Below, piece by piece: positions 54,890 to 63,494 of a stretch of 64,000 nt of DNA. Position 1 is the stretch's first letter; each line of letters starts with the position of its first letter. The position numbers and the translations under genes were made by a program. The notes under the pieces are model-generated. The model was not told the origin of the DNA, searched no databases, and saw only the letters and a list, made by a program, of their open reading frames with translations. The DNA comes from Fen-1135 sp963705275 (GTDB lineage: Bacteria > Desulfobacterota > Syntrophia > Syntrophales > UBA2185), in NCBI GenBank assembly GCA_963705275.1, contig OY970063.1:186001-250000 (forward strand). Reading direction: 5' to 3'.

Positions 54890-54992
54890 CAGAATGGAAA
54901 AGAACAGCGGAAGCGATGAAATATGGAGAGTTGCATTGCCTAGCCAGTATATAAGTTTACATAATATATCTTATAAGACATAAATATCGTTG

Positions 54993-55937
54993 TTAGAAGC
55001 CTTCCTCCGCCATCTTTCTTACCAACTCTAGCTGCCCCTCCGACAGCTTCTTAGGAATATCCACAATGATCTTCACAAATTGGTCTCCCTTTCCAGGACC
55101 TTTCAGTCTCGGAACCCCGAAGCCTTTCATCCTGATCTTCGTGTTGTTCTGTGTTCCGGGGGGAATCTTAATTCGTTTTACTGCGCCTTCTATTGTCGGA
55201 ACGTCTACAATCGTGCCAAGAACTGCTTGTGAGAAATGGATTACCTTGTCGATATAGACGTCATTGCCATCTCTTGCAAAAATCGGGTGAGGGATAATGG
55301 TGATATTTATGTATAAATCACCAGGAGGGCCTCCATCTATTCCTGGACCTCCCTTGCCGGCTAACCTCAATTTTTTTCCCGAATTAATTCCAGGCGGTAT
55401 CTTGAAATTAATCTCCTCAACATTATCGTCTTTTTGCAGAGCCAATTTCTTTTCTGCACCTAATGCGGACTCTTCTAATGTTATTGAGAGGTTATAGTCG
55501 AAGTCCTGTCCCTTCTGCGGCTCCCGGGAGAATCTCTGGCGTTCCCCCTCGAACATATCGGAAAAGGAACCGCCTTGCGCAAAAGTAAAGCCCCCTCCCC
55601 TGTTTGTCCTAAAATTTCTTCCACCCGCGCCAGCTGCGTCGCCAAAGCCGAAGCTTCTCAGGATATCGTTTAGATCGAAGCCTCTGAAGATATCCTCCTG
55701 CGTATATCTCTGTCTGTATTGATCAGCAGATCCAAAAGTGTCATATTCTTCTTTTTTCTTAGGGTCACTGAGGACCGCATAAGCTTCACTTATCTTCTTG
55801 AATTTCTCTTCGGCCATCTTATTATTTGGGTTCTTATCGGGATGCCATTTCATGGCAAGTCTTCTGTAGGCCTTCTTTATGTCTTCGGTGGTCGCCTTCT
55901 TATCCAGACCTAGCATCTTGTAATAGTCTTCCGCCAT
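54993..55937 (-). CDS. CbpA-type DnaJ-domain protein without zinc finger
   Basis: Class B J protein, 314 residues. A J domain (YYKMLGLDKKATTEDIKKAY with the HPD in KWHPDKN) is at residues 1-70, then a Gly/Phe-rich linker (GGRNFRTNRGGGFTF) and two substrate-binding beta domains (GAEKKLALQKDD and VDVPTIEGAVKRIKIPPG). The four CXXCXGXG repeats of true DnaJ are absent. It would recruit DnaK, not encoded here. AGAGG precedes the ATG at 55937. A TTGACA at 56026-56031 on this strand may be a -35 element, but no clear -10 is seen. Confidence 0.92.
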   Translation of the reverse strand: MAEDYYKMLGLDKKATTEDIKKAYRRLAMKWHPDKNPNNKMAEEKFKKISEAYAVLSDPKKKEEYDTFGSADQYRQRYTQEDIFRGFDLNDILRSFGFGDAAGAGGRNFRTNRGGGFTFAQGGSFSDMFEGERQRFSREPQKGQDFDYNLSITLEESALGAEKKLALQKDDNVEEINFKIPPGINSGKKLRLAGKGGPGIDGGPPGDLYINITIIPHPIFARDGNDVYIDKVIHFSQAVLGTIVDVPTIEGAVKRIKIPPGTQNNTKIRMKGFGVPRLKGPGKGDQFVKIIVDIPKKLSEGQLELVRKMAEEGF

Positions 55938-56172
55938 AAGGTACCTCTCTGATCTGTACTGTAATGCCCGGAAAGAAATGAGAAAATTCTAAGCATTTTT
56001 TGTAAGTTACGCATTCCTTTGCAATTGTCAAGGTTTATACCGGACTGCCGCTATCAAAAATTCTCTATAGCCCACGGCAGTTTTAGGCTGAGAGCTGGCG
56101 TGAAAGCCGAAACCTGTCTCATTGCAAATGGATTGATTACAGCGAAATGCCATAATTAATAGTGAATTACAA

Positions 56173-57117
56173 CTAAAATGTAAAGCTCAACATTAGATAG
56201 CTCGAGGATGTCTTGCGATCATGCTGCAAAGATACGGAACTTATCTCTTTCAGATGCTCTATGAAGTCTTCCCTTGCTCTCTTATTGTATTTGTGAGCAC
56301 TGCTCACGGCACTATAAATGTTGCCCGTGTACCAGCCGATCTCGAAGAACGTCACGATACCCCCGGCAACGTAATTTTCGTGCCGAAAAAGCTCTATAGC
56401 GCCCAATATGAAAGCACCGTTCAAAAGAAAAGCCACAAGCGCATCTCTTGGTCTTTCCGTGTAAAGATGTCCTGCGCCCGGAAGAATCGCTGCGAGGGTG
56501 CCTGCCATAGCAGGCGATTTTCTTGGTAAATCGTCTATATGCAGAAGCTCTGATGCGATGACGCTTGCAGATTTCGCCAGGGGGCTGTCTCTAGGAACAA
56601 TGGAAAATGTTTGTCGCGCCTGCTGCCATTCCTCTATTTCCATGAGAACTATGGCGCTCTGGTAAAGGGCTTTATCGGTAAAGTCAGTAGATTGTGACTT
56701 GATTAGTTTTTCAAATGTTGAGAGGGCATGTGTATATTGCTTAAGCTCCTTTTCTGCCATACCCTTATGGTACAGGGCTCCCGACATCATCGGGCTGTCG
56801 GGAAATTTTATGATGAAAGAAGAGAATACTTGCAGGGCTTCCTGCCACCTCTTTACTTTGTAATAGCTTTCGCCGATTCTATAAACGCATTTCTCAACAA
56901 GCTTGTTTTCAGGAAAGAAGAAGGCAAATCGTTTATACTCGCTTACTGCCCGATAATAATCCCCCTCGTCAAAAAGTGTTTCCGCAAAGGAAAATTGCCT
57001 GTCAGCTTCAATGACCTGAGTCTCTGCCGCCGAGATCGTATTCGGGGCAAGCAGGAAAGCCGTAATTAATATGAGACAAACGATCAGCCACGCATTTATG
57101 CGATAAGAAAATATCAT
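56173..57117 (-). CDS. TPR protein with C-terminal membrane segments
   Basis: A 314-residue protein. A signal peptide or membrane anchor (residues 10-30) is followed by about four TPR-like helix pairs (FSFAETLFDEGDYYRAVSEYK onward) and, after residue 205, a hydrophobic region with ILPGAGHLYTERPRDALVAFLLNG. The PGAGHLY element recurs in uncharacterised membrane proteins of similar layout; it may be a dimer or lipid-facing motif. No catalytic residues are visible. The gene is the last on this strand before a 235-base gap that holds nothing recognisable. Function unknown; an envelope role is likely. Confidence 0.72.
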   Translation of the reverse strand: MIFSYRINAWLIVCLILITAFLLAPNTISAAETQVIEADRQFSFAETLFDEGDYYRAVSEYKRFAFFFPENKLVEKCVYRIGESYYKVKRWQEALQVFSSFIIKFPDSPMMSGALYHKGMAEKELKQYTHALSTFEKLIKSQSTDFTDKALYQSAIVLMEIEEWQQARQTFSIVPRDSPLAKSASVIASELLHIDDLPRKSPAMAGTLAAILPGAGHLYTERPRDALVAFLLNGAFILGAIELFRHENYVAGGIVTFFEIGWYTGNIYSAVSSAHKYNKRAREDFIEHLKEISSVSLQHDRKTSSSYLMLSFTF

Positions 57118-57205
57118 GAGAAATTAATTTATGTGTTACGGTTTAACAGGAAAGACAGACGTAGTTAGCGTCGAAAAAAACAGAAAGAATTCAGGCTTTC
57201 CTCTT

Positions 57206-57793
57206 TTATGCTGCCCGTCCCATATGAAAGGCTTTGAGGTTTACCGCGAAGGCTTTTTTGGTAAAGGATTTATGGATAACCCTCTCCCAGAGCGAAATAT
57301 CAAGCTGTTGCAGATAGGATGACAAAACTCCCAAGATGGCCGTGTTCTCCGTTCTTGCGTCTCCTGCCTCCAGCGCTATCTTATTAGCATTGACGATTTT
57401 CACGGTCTTGCAAATTTTCTTTACCATTTCAATAATATTGCGAGGATAAGCGGCGTCACCAAGGTTTACGGATGGGGGGTAGATTTCTCTTTCACTTATG
57501 ATAATGCGGCCCATCGGCTTCAAAAAATTAAGATAGCGCAATGTTTCCAATTTTTCAAATGACACCAGAATATCCACATCTCCCTCTTTTGCAATGGGCG
57601 AATAGACCTGCCTGCCGTACCGAACGTGGCTTGTAACGCATCCGCCCCTCTGCGCCATCCCGTGGACCTCGCTCTTTTTAACATCTAGTCCTGCTTCCAT
57701 CATGACGTGACACAAGATATCACTTGCCCGGAGTATTCCCTGACCGCCAACTCCGGCGAGAAGGATACTCTTAACATCGCCTTTGCCTTTCAT
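57206..57793 (-). CDS. iorB: Indolepyruvate ferredoxin oxidoreductase, beta subunit
   Basis: Beta subunit of the aryl-pyruvate oxidoreductase, 195 residues. The gamma-type domain signature GVGGQGILRASDIL is at the N-terminus, and EVHGMAQRGGCVTSHVRYG follows, as in other IorB and PorG/VorC-like proteins. It starts four bases after the iorA stop, with GAGGTG inside the end of iorA as a ribosome site, so the two subunits are made together. The N-terminus MKGKGDVKS has no signal. Confidence 0.94.
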   Translation of the reverse strand: MKGKGDVKSILLAGVGGQGILRASDILCHVMMEAGLDVKKSEVHGMAQRGGCVTSHVRYGRQVYSPIAKEGDVDILVSFEKLETLRYLNFLKPMGRIIISEREIYPPSVNLGDAAYPRNIIEMVKKICKTVKIVNANKIALEAGDARTENTAILGVLSSYLQQLDISLWERVIHKSFTKKAFAVNLKAFHMGRAA

Positions 57794-57797
57794 AAAA

Positions 57798-59600
57798 TCA
57801 TATCACCTCAATCACCGCACCGACATTGCACACCTGCTCGCACAGCGTGCAGCCGCTGCAAAGTTCACTATCAATAAATGCGACACCTTCCTGCTTCTTT
57901 ACGTTCCTTTTGACTTTTTTGTTTGGCATATCTTCGAATTTTATCCATGAGATCGGCGGACATCCGAGCCCAATACAGGCCTTACAGCCGATGCATTTTT
58001 CTGCATTAATTGTAAAGGCTTTTCTGGCATCCTTCATATTCCTTTTGAACAGCACACAGGCCCTTTGCGATATTACGACAGACGCCCCGGGCTTTGCCAA
58101 TTCTTCTTTCATCACTTTCCGCGTTGTTTTGATGTCATAGGGATCAATTACACGGACGTGATCTATCCCAAGTGCAGAGGCCAGCTTTGCAAAGTCAAGC
58201 TCCTTTGTCTTTTCCCCCTGCAAGGTGAATCCTGTAGCCGGGTGGTCTTGCATGCCTGTCATGGCCGTCGTGCTGTTATCGCATATGACGACGACGGCGT
58301 TGCTCTTATTATACGCCATGTTCAACAGAGGCGTCATGCCGGAATGGATGAACGTGGAGTCCCCGATAACACCGACGACCTTCCCTTTTCCCCTATCCTT
58401 TAAGGCCTTGCTCATGCCGTGCGCCATGCCGATACTTGCTCCCATGCATACACATGAATGAAGGCCTGCTAAGGGTTTCATGAAAGATAGGGTATAACAG
58501 CCTATGTCGCCTGCGATAAAGGCCTTTAATTTTCCAAGGACATAGAACAATCCTCTGTGGGGACAGCCAGGACAAAGATTTGGCGGTCTCGGCGGGATCG
58601 GAACATCCTGCAAAATTGATCTTGCGATCTTCTTGCCTTTGATAGCCCTATAAATTACGCCGGGATCAAATTCGTTTGTATAGGGAAAGATCTCCTTTCC
58701 TATGACATCGATACCCATTCCCCTGACCTGTTCCTCAATAAATGGGTCCAGTTCCTCAATTACGTAGATCTTCTTGACCTTCGAGGCAAATTTACGGATA
58801 AGGTCAAATGGCAGCGGGTAAACCATGCCCAGTTTCAAATAAGAGAAATCGGGAAAGACATCCTTCGCATAATTATAAGCCATGCCGGCTGTAATGACGC
58901 CAATTTCAGGATCGTTCATTTCAATCCTGTTTCCGGAAAATGTGTCAGCAAATTCCCTGATTCTGTTCATCCTCTTTTCTATCTCTATCCTCCGGGCGCG
59001 CGCATACGCCGGCACCATGACATATTTATTCGGATTGACCTGTATAGCAGTATGGTCACTGGCAGATGATAGCTCCCCGAGAGTGACGACGGACTTTGAA
59101 TGTGAAACGCGTGTAGTTGTCCGAAGGAAAACAGGAGTATCAAATCTTTCGCTAATATCGAATGCGATCTTGATGTAATCTTTCGCCTCTTGGCTATCCG
59201 CAGGCTCGACCATAGGTATCTTTGCGAATTTGGCATAATTGCGGTTATCCTGTTCATTCTGAGAACTGTGCAATGAAGGGTCATCTGCAGTGATGATAAC
59301 AAGGGCTCCGTTAGTTCCCGTATAGCTCAAAGTGAAGAGCGGGTCTGCTGCTACATTGACTCCTACGTGCTTCATGACGACCATGGCCTTTGCGCCAGCT
59401 AATGCCGCTCCTATGCCAACCTCCAGAGCCACTTTCTCGTTAGGAGACCATTCGGCGTAAACGCCGTCATACTTTGCAAACGTCTCGACGATTTCTGTGC
59501 TCGGCGTCCCCGGATAACCGGCCGCGAAACGAACGCCGTGTTCGAAGGCGCCCCTTGCAATACTCTCATTTCCCGACAGCAATACTTTCATAGGATTCAT
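57798..59600 (-). CDS. iorA: Indolepyruvate ferredoxin oxidoreductase, alpha subunit
   Basis: Alpha subunit, 600 residues. It converts aryl pyruvates made from Phe, Tyr or Trp to aryl-CoA and reduced ferredoxin. The N-terminal pyruvate-ferredoxin domain starts MKVLLSGNESIARGA; the central TPP-binding domain has CPGCPHRGLFYVL and GDIGCYTLSFMKPL; the C-terminus has two Cys clusters, CIGCKACIGLGCP and CSGCTLCEQVC, for two 4Fe-4S clusters. The first ATG (59600) has AGGGG upstream; ATG three codons later is possible. A phenylacetate-CoA ligase gene, common with iorAB, is not adjacent. Confidence 0.95.
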   Translation of the reverse strand: MNPMKVLLSGNESIARGAFEHGVRFAAGYPGTPSTEIVETFAKYDGVYAEWSPNEKVALEVGIGAALAGAKAMVVMKHVGVNVAADPLFTLSYTGTNGALVIITADDPSLHSSQNEQDNRNYAKFAKIPMVEPADSQEAKDYIKIAFDISERFDTPVFLRTTTRVSHSKSVVTLGELSSASDHTAIQVNPNKYVMVPAYARARRIEIEKRMNRIREFADTFSGNRIEMNDPEIGVITAGMAYNYAKDVFPDFSYLKLGMVYPLPFDLIRKFASKVKKIYVIEELDPFIEEQVRGMGIDVIGKEIFPYTNEFDPGVIYRAIKGKKIARSILQDVPIPPRPPNLCPGCPHRGLFYVLGKLKAFIAGDIGCYTLSFMKPLAGLHSCVCMGASIGMAHGMSKALKDRGKGKVVGVIGDSTFIHSGMTPLLNMAYNKSNAVVVICDNSTTAMTGMQDHPATGFTLQGEKTKELDFAKLASALGIDHVRVIDPYDIKTTRKVMKEELAKPGASVVISQRACVLFKRNMKDARKAFTINAEKCIGCKACIGLGCPPISWIKFEDMPNKKVKRNVKKQEGVAFIDSELCSGCTLCEQVCNVGAVIEVI

Positions 59601-59656
59601 TTACCCCTGTGCCAGCAAAGAAAAAAGGTAATCTGAAGACTTAACAAAATTTGCCT

Positions 59657-60340
59657 TCAGTTGATGGTTGAAATTATTTTTTTCAGGAGAAGTTCCATGG
59701 ATGGATCTACAGTATTGTTAAGTGCCTTCTGATAATACTGCAAGGCCTTTTCTTTGTCATTCATCTCTTCGTAAATTCTTGCCATGTTTCTGTATGTCAT
59801 GCCATCAAAGCCCCCGCCTGATTTTGTATTTGCCGCTTTCTCAAATGATTCCAGGGCGTGCGGGAAATCCGCCTTCCTTTCGTAACAGTAACCGATGCCA
59901 TTGTACGCCAGAATTTTCAGGTCGCTGCTATCTTGAACGTCCTTGAGAAACTCGGTGTATGCCTTTATTGCGGCATCAACATCTCCAAGGCTGTAGTGCA
60001 TATTCCCCATTTGATAATATGACATCATCGCCGCCTTTGATCCCGGATATTGGGTTATGACTTCGTTATACATCGTTAGATTGTTTTGATCCGGTTTGAC
60101 CCCCTGTTGGGCAGCTTTCATACCGGCAATATTGGCTATCGCGTAAAGCCTCTGCGCCTTTTCTTCATAGCTCATCCTGTACAAGTACCAAGCGGAAGAA
60201 ATTATGACTATTAAAATTACAATTCCGGATGCCAGATAGATCTTTGACTTGTTTGCGGATACATACGTCGCGATCTTGCTTAATGCTTCCTGAAAAGAAT
60301 CCGGTTTTTCGATCTCCTTCTTTGTGATCTTTCTTGCCAT
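59657..60340 (-). CDS. Membrane-anchored TPR protein, YfgM/CcmH-like
   Basis: A 227-residue protein with a cytoplasmic N-terminus (KITKKEIEKPDSF), one membrane helix (about residues 35-52) and three to four TPR-like repeats (MMSYYQMGNMHYSLGDVDAAIKAY, ILAYNGIGYCYERKADFPHAL, TYRNMARIYEEMNDKEKAL). This topology resembles YfgM, which works with periplasmic chaperones and the Sec translocon. No enzymatic motif. AGGAA precedes the ATG at 60340. It is 14 bases after ybgC in the hom-apgM-ybgC run and 56 bases before iorA. Confidence 0.85.
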   Translation of the reverse strand: MARKITKKEIEKPDSFQEALSKIATYVSANKSKIYLASGIVILIVIISSAWYLYRMSYEEKAQRLYAIANIAGMKAAQQGVKPDQNNLTMYNEVITQYPGSKAAMMSYYQMGNMHYSLGDVDAAIKAYTEFLKDVQDSSDLKILAYNGIGYCYERKADFPHALESFEKAANTKSGGGFDGMTYRNMARIYEEMNDKEKALQYYQKALNNTVDPSMELLLKKIISTIN

Positions 60341-60354
60341 ATGAACATTTCCTA

Positions 60355-60771
60355 TCAGAATTTTATTTCCATTTGCTCGTTTACTCTGTCAAGAATGAAG
60401 GATGGAATCCTCACTATCTTGCCCATCTTGTTTGTGCAGGCATGAATCGTATAACCTTCAACAAGGGCCTTTTCCCTTTCTTCATCCCATATTGTATAGA
60501 GAAATTTCATGCTCGCCCTCTTGAGATATTCCAATTCAGTTTCGACGACGATGAGTTGGTCATATTTGGCTGGAAAGAGGTAGTTACAGTACGCCTCTGT
60601 CAAAGGCAGGTTGTAACCCACTGCTTCCATCTCGGCATAGACTATGCCCACACCCCTGAGGAGCTCCGTTCGCCCGATTTCGAACCATTTAATATAATTG
60701 GTGTGATAGACAATGCCCATGGCATCGGTATCAGCGTAAATGACACGTATATTAACGTGATTTCTCCTCAA
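60355..60771 (-). CDS. ybgC: YbgC-type acyl-CoA thioesterase
   Basis: Hot-dog-fold thioesterase of the 4-hydroxybenzoyl-CoA/YbgC type, 138 residues. The active-site Asp lies in YADTDAMGIVYHTNYIKWFE, with the following GRTELLRGVGIVYAEME typical of the family. Substrate specificity is unknown here; YbgC proteins are often linked to phospholipid or Tol-Pal genes, which are not nearby. The start is TTG 60771 with GGAGGG six bases before it, and it overlaps the end of apgM by 20 bases. Confidence 0.88.
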   Translation of the reverse strand: MRRNHVNIRVIYADTDAMGIVYHTNYIKWFEIGRTELLRGVGIVYAEMEAVGYNLPLTEAYCNYLFPAKYDQLIVVETELEYLKRASMKFLYTIWDEEREKALVEGYTIHACTNKMGKIVRIPSFILDRVNEQMEIKF

Positions 60772-61981
60772 TAAATGCCCTCCAGTTCTTTATGAAGTGG
60801 TCCATCAGAAGGTAGCCAGGAGAGACCTTTACTCCATGTGCCCGTGCCGCTCTTTCGCTAAATGTTGAGCCGCTACTCAAATTTTCATATTTATCAGTGG
60901 ACAGTACAGCAAAGGGAGACGGGTCTGATGAATGTGTCCTCATGCTGATAGGTGTCGGATGATCACTTAAGACCAGTAGCCTGAAGGGAGACAGTCCATA
61001 AATCCTATTCAATATGGCGCCTACTATCTTCTCATCAAAATCTTCAATAGCCCGTATCTTTCCGGCTACATTTCCTTCATGACCCATTTCGTCAGGGGCC
61101 TCAACATGGACGAAAACAAAATCGGTCTCTTCTAGCGCATCAATAGCCCTCCTTGCCTTTCCATCATAGTTAGTATCCACATAACCCGTCGCGCCGTCAA
61201 CGCGCATGACTTTGAGTCCAGCATAAATACCGATGCCATTCAGGAGGTCGACGGCTGATATCATGCCCCCTTTGAAACCGTACTTGTCCGTCAGTTTGGC
61301 AAATTTCGGCGCCCTTCCCTCTCCCCATAGCCATATCGAATTTGCTGGCTTTTCGCCCTTTGCTATGCGTGACCGGTTTACGGGATGACCGCGCAGAAGA
61401 ACCTGTGAACGCTCCATGAGTCTTCTTATTTCATCCGCACCCTTTCCCTGGGGTAGATAATCCGCGATTGCCTTGCCGGTGATATCATGTGGGGGCGTTG
61501 TCTCAAGATCGGCTTTGCCACACCTCCACACGAAGAGGTGTCTATAACTTACTCCAGGATAGAATTGAAAGTTGCTATTGCCCAAACCATCGTTTATATC
61601 CTTTATAATCTTCCTTGCTTCTTCCGTTCCTATATGTCCTGCTGTAAAGTCATCCATCACATATTGTGCATTTCTCCGGAGGGTCACAAGATTGCAGCGG
61701 AAGGCTATATCATCGGCTCCGAGATGAACCCCCATATTGGCCGCTTCCAAAGGCCCTCGACCAGTGTAAGATTCCACAGGGTCATAGCCAAGGAGGCTCA
61801 GAATCGCCACGTCACTGCCTGGAGAAAAACCGGCGGGAATGGTATCGATCAGTCCAAGTGTTCCTTCTTTTGCAACCCTGTCCATATATGGGGTATGGGC
61901 ATATTCCAAGGGTGTCTTATCGCCCAGTTCTTCTAGGGGAAAATCCGCCATGCCATCACCGAGCAGGATAATATATTTCAT
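60752..61981 (-). CDS. ApgM-type phosphoglycerate mutase family protein, possible homoserine kinase
   Basis: A 409-residue alkaline-phosphatase superfamily member of the archaeal cofactor-independent mutase (ApgM) group. LLGDGMADFPLEELG (metal Asp) opens the protein; the active-site Ser is at residue 56 in SPGSDVAIL; VHVEAPDEMGHEG and LVLSDHPTPISMRTHS carry further metal ligands. The ATG 61981 is used; TTG 62002 would add seven residues. It lies 65 bases after hom. ApgM-like genes beside threonine genes have been proposed as functional analogues of homoserine kinase, and no ordinary thrB is here. The glycolytic and threonine roles cannot be separated by sequence. Confidence 0.85.
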   Translation of the reverse strand: MKYIILLGDGMADFPLEELGDKTPLEYAHTPYMDRVAKEGTLGLIDTIPAGFSPGSDVAILSLLGYDPVESYTGRGPLEAANMGVHLGADDIAFRCNLVTLRRNAQYVMDDFTAGHIGTEEARKIIKDINDGLGNSNFQFYPGVSYRHLFVWRCGKADLETTPPHDITGKAIADYLPQGKGADEIRRLMERSQVLLRGHPVNRSRIAKGEKPANSIWLWGEGRAPKFAKLTDKYGFKGGMISAVDLLNGIGIYAGLKVMRVDGATGYVDTNYDGKARRAIDALEETDFVFVHVEAPDEMGHEGNVAGKIRAIEDFDEKIVGAILNRIYGLSPFRLLVLSDHPTPISMRTHSSDPSPFAVLSTDKYENLSSGSTFSERAARAHGVKVSPGYLLMDHFIKNWRAFIEEKSR

Positions 61982-62046
61982 TGCAGTCTGGATACTCCCC
62001 AAATAAATGACTAAGACGAGTTATAAAGGTCGTTGCTTTGAAACCG

Positions 62047-63357
62047 TTACAACCTCTCGTCCTCGATTCTTATCAATATGGTCTTTCCATGAATAATTTC
62101 AAGTTGATCTATTTCCGTTATAGCTTTCTGAAGATTTTTTTCCTTCGACTTATGTGTAGTCATGACTATCGGAACAGGGCCTGCCTTCTGCCTTCCCTTT
62201 TGGATGACTGCGGCAATGCTGATATCATTTGCACCGAGAATTCCTGCAATCCTGGAAAGTACGCCTGGCCGGTCCAGGGCAGAAAAACGGATATAGTAGT
62301 TTGTAACGATTTCTTCAAATGGCATTAGCTTTATATCATCTATCACGTTCTCTCTTAGTGAGCGCGCAGGAACGCGTCCCGACATGCCTGTCTGTAGATT
62401 ACGCGAGATATCGATTACATCACCCACTACAGCGCTTGCTGTGGGCATCATTCCCGCACCTTGACCATAGAGAAATACTGAATCCGCCGCATCACCGACA
62501 ATATGAAATGCATTGAAATTTCCATTCACGTTTGCCAGAAGGTGGCCAAAAGGAATCATGGTCGGATGAATCCTTGCCTCAATAGAGTCACCCCTGAGGA
62601 TTGCAATGGCAAGCAGCTTGATCCGATACCCGAGTTCTCTGGCAAATTCGATATCCTGTTGACTGATGCCTGATATGCCCTCCCTGTGAATTTCTTCAAG
62701 CCTTACTCTCTTACCGTATGCCAATGATAACGTAATGGCAAGCTTGTGAGCCGTATCGACGCCTTCGATATCAAAAGTAGGATCGACCTCCGCAAATCCT
62801 AGCTTCTGGGCTTCCTTCAGCACGACTTGAAAGGATTTTTTCTCATCCGTCATTTTGCTCAATACATAGTTAGCTGTACCGTTGATAATGCCGAAAATGG
62901 ATTTTATTCTGTTTGCTGCAAGGCTTTCCTTCAATGTCTTGATGATGGGGATTGTGCCGCCAACACTGGCTTCGAAACCGATATCCACACCTTCTTCCTC
63001 AGCAGCCCGAAATATTTCATTTCCGTAAGTAGCCAGAAGGGCTTTATTGGCTGTTACTACGTGCTTTCGTTTCCGGACTGCCTCAAGTATGAAAGAGCGC
63101 GCAGGCTCATATCCACCCATTAGTTCTATGACTATCGATATTTCAGGATCGTCGAGGATTACTTTCGCATCTGCAGTGAGTAAACCCTTCTCTACGGCAA
63201 CCTCTCTCGGTGTCGTAATATCAATATCTGCAATCTTCTTTAGGAAGAGTCTTGCGCCCAAGCGATTTTCGATGACTTCACTGCTATCTTGAAGCAGTTT
63301 TACCACTCCTGTGCCTATCGTACCGAAACCGATTAATCCAATAGCTATTTTCTTCAT
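62047..63357 (-). CDS. hom: Homoserine dehydrogenase
   Basis: Converts aspartate semialdehyde to homoserine. The 436-residue protein has the Rossmann motif GLIGFGTIGTGVV, the VTANKALLA segment, GIINGTANYVLSKM, and the catalytic-domain FAEVDPTFDIEGVDTAHKLAI; a C-terminal ACT domain is at about residues 355-430 (FSALDRPGVLSRIAGI), probably for threonine control. It is a monofunctional enzyme, separate from lysC at 21 kb. The next gene downstream is the ApgM-like candidate homoserine kinase. The 137 bases between it and recG contain nothing recognisable. Confidence 0.97.
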   Translation of the reverse strand: MKKIAIGLIGFGTIGTGVVKLLQDSSEVIENRLGARLFLKKIADIDITTPREVAVEKGLLTADAKVILDDPEISIVIELMGGYEPARSFILEAVRKRKHVVTANKALLATYGNEIFRAAEEEGVDIGFEASVGGTIPIIKTLKESLAANRIKSIFGIINGTANYVLSKMTDEKKSFQVVLKEAQKLGFAEVDPTFDIEGVDTAHKLAITLSLAYGKRVRLEEIHREGISGISQQDIEFARELGYRIKLLAIAILRGDSIEARIHPTMIPFGHLLANVNGNFNAFHIVGDAADSVFLYGQGAGMMPTASAVVGDVIDISRNLQTGMSGRVPARSLRENVIDDIKLMPFEEIVTNYYIRFSALDRPGVLSRIAGILGANDISIAAVIQKGRQKAGPVPIVMTTHKSKEKNLQKAITEIDQLEIIHGKTILIRIEDERL

Positions 63358-63494
63358 GACGTCATACCCGTACCAGATTCCACATCTCTCTTATGTGCGC
63401 GGCATACCTAAATAACGATTCTGTTCATTGGCGCAAAATGTTGTCACTTCTATAACAGTTAACGCATGCTTGTCAAAAGAAATTAAGTCCTTGC

